Source: Pseudomonas sp. RIT623
GTDB lineage: Bacteria > Pseudomonadota > Gammaproteobacteria > Pseudomonadales > Pseudomonadaceae
Length of the DNA: 64,000 nucleotides
Assembly: GCF_004519305.1 (NCBI RefSeq)
Contig: NZ_SOZA01000008.1
Span: forward strand, 62,001-126,000
Direction of reading: 5' to 3'
Made by a program: the position numbers and the translations under genes. The notes under the pieces are model-generated. The model ran no database searches and was not told where the DNA came from. It saw nothing but the letters and a program-made list of their open reading frames with translations. Within the stretch, counting starts at the first letter, position 1. Each line of letters opens with the position of its first letter. Shown here one piece after another: positions 63,745-64,000 of this stretch.

Positions 63745-63763
63745 CTTTGGCTACTCACGGTTG

Positions 63764-64000
63764 TCAGTCGCTGAACAAGCGACCCTGGCGAATGGGGGTG
63801 TTACCGGCGACCTTGGCCAGCCACAGGCCGGGCTGGGCGAAGCGCAGGCGCTCACGGGCATAAAGCACGCCGTCGGTGCTGGCTCGCACCACGCTGTGGC
63901 GGTCGCTGAGCGGGTCGATGACCTCGAACAGCGGGTCGCCAACCCGTACCTGGGCACCCAGCGGTTGCAGGTAGCTCACCACCCCGGGGTGCTCGGCATA
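63764..64000 (-). CDS. Succinylglutamate desuccinylase/aspartoacylase-family protein, N-terminal part missing
   Basis: The C-terminal 78 residues of a gene that runs off the window. The sequence (YAEHPGVVSYLQPLGAQVRVGDPLFEVIDPL...DGVLYARERLRFAQPGLWLAKVAG) is the beta-barrel C-terminal domain of AstE/aspartoacylase-like metallohydrolases, which remove an acyl group from an amino acid. The metal-binding domain is not visible. It lies 19 bases before the ABC ATPase on the same strand, so they are probably co-transcribed. Confidence 0.75.
   Translation of the reverse strand, partial: YAEHPGVVSYLQPLGAQVRVGDPLFEVIDPLSDRHSVVRASTDGVLYARERLRFAQPGLWLAKVAGNTPIRQGRLFSD

Noticed and set aside
61939..63774. 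A 611-codon plus-strand open frame opposite the RpiR and ABC genes
   Set aside because: It covers two well-recognised minus-strand genes, and its protein is low-complexity Gly/Gln/His-rich shadow sequence.

Overview
The window looks like a chromosomal segment of a Pseudomonas putida-group bacterium. The evidence is GC-rich coding with strong G/C third positions, a levulinate (lva) operon, a katB-ankB pair, a cyanide-insensitive oxidase next to an FdhF/YdeP-type molybdoenzyme, a TccC-like RHS toxin, and scattered short repeats of the type TAGGAGCC...GGCTCCTA. I see no rRNA, tRNA, CRISPR array or intact insertion sequence.

Bases 1-12.7 kb hold mostly independent genes: the end of a membrane diguanylate cyclase; an AT-richer orphan (1436-2401); RNase Z; an extended SDR reductase; an orphan pyruvate-dehydrogenase-type E1 divergent from a MarR regulator with two identical-core operators between them; an alpha/beta hydrolase divergent from a MerR regulator; an acetoacetate-decarboxylase-like exported protein; an OYE-type flavin oxidoreductase; and arfB. 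Two promoters with the 19-bp spacer typical of MerR control tie the hydrolase and the flavin oxidoreductase together.

Bases 12.7-20.1 kb are the levulinic acid operon: a sigma-54 activator (lvaR) divergent from lvaABCDE, with a visible -24/-12 promoter. The usual downstream lvaF/lvaG are absent. Two overlapping AraC-family genes follow instead (20.2-22.3 kb).

Bases 22.3-46.6 kb form a large catabolic island that I do not recognise as a described pathway. One minus-strand set encodes an imine-reductase-like enzyme, two class III aminotransferases (one EctB-like), a PatD-like aminoaldehyde dehydrogenase, an APC permease and an iron alcohol dehydrogenase. A second transcript carries a Baeyer-Villiger monooxygenase with an overlapping esterase. 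A TetR gene follows, then a plus-strand Fe(II)/2-oxoglutarate oxygenase, a FAD amine oxidase-like protein and a 7-TM protein. Next comes an envelope operon (DUF1329, DUF1302, RND, Ycf48-like), a second paralogous Fe(II)/2OG oxygenase and a PucR-type regulator. A 14-bp palindrome, TGRTCA-WW-TGAYCA, occurs upstream of three of these units, each time with a second weaker copy exactly 13 bp away. This suggests one TetR regulon for uptake and breakdown of a hydrophobic, probably nitrogen-containing, ketone or alcohol.

Bases 46.8-58.8 kb hold katB-ankB, molybdenum-cofactor genes (moaD, moaC, moaB, moeA) around a LysR regulator, a bestrophin-like channel, an FdhF/YdeP molybdoenzyme and cioAB. Short motifs shared by the LysR/moaB and fdh upstream regions suggest co-regulation. 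The window ends with a TccC-like RHS protein with an AT-richer variable tail, an RpiR-type regulator, an amino-acid ABC ATPase and the C-terminal end of an AstE/aspartoacylase-like protein.
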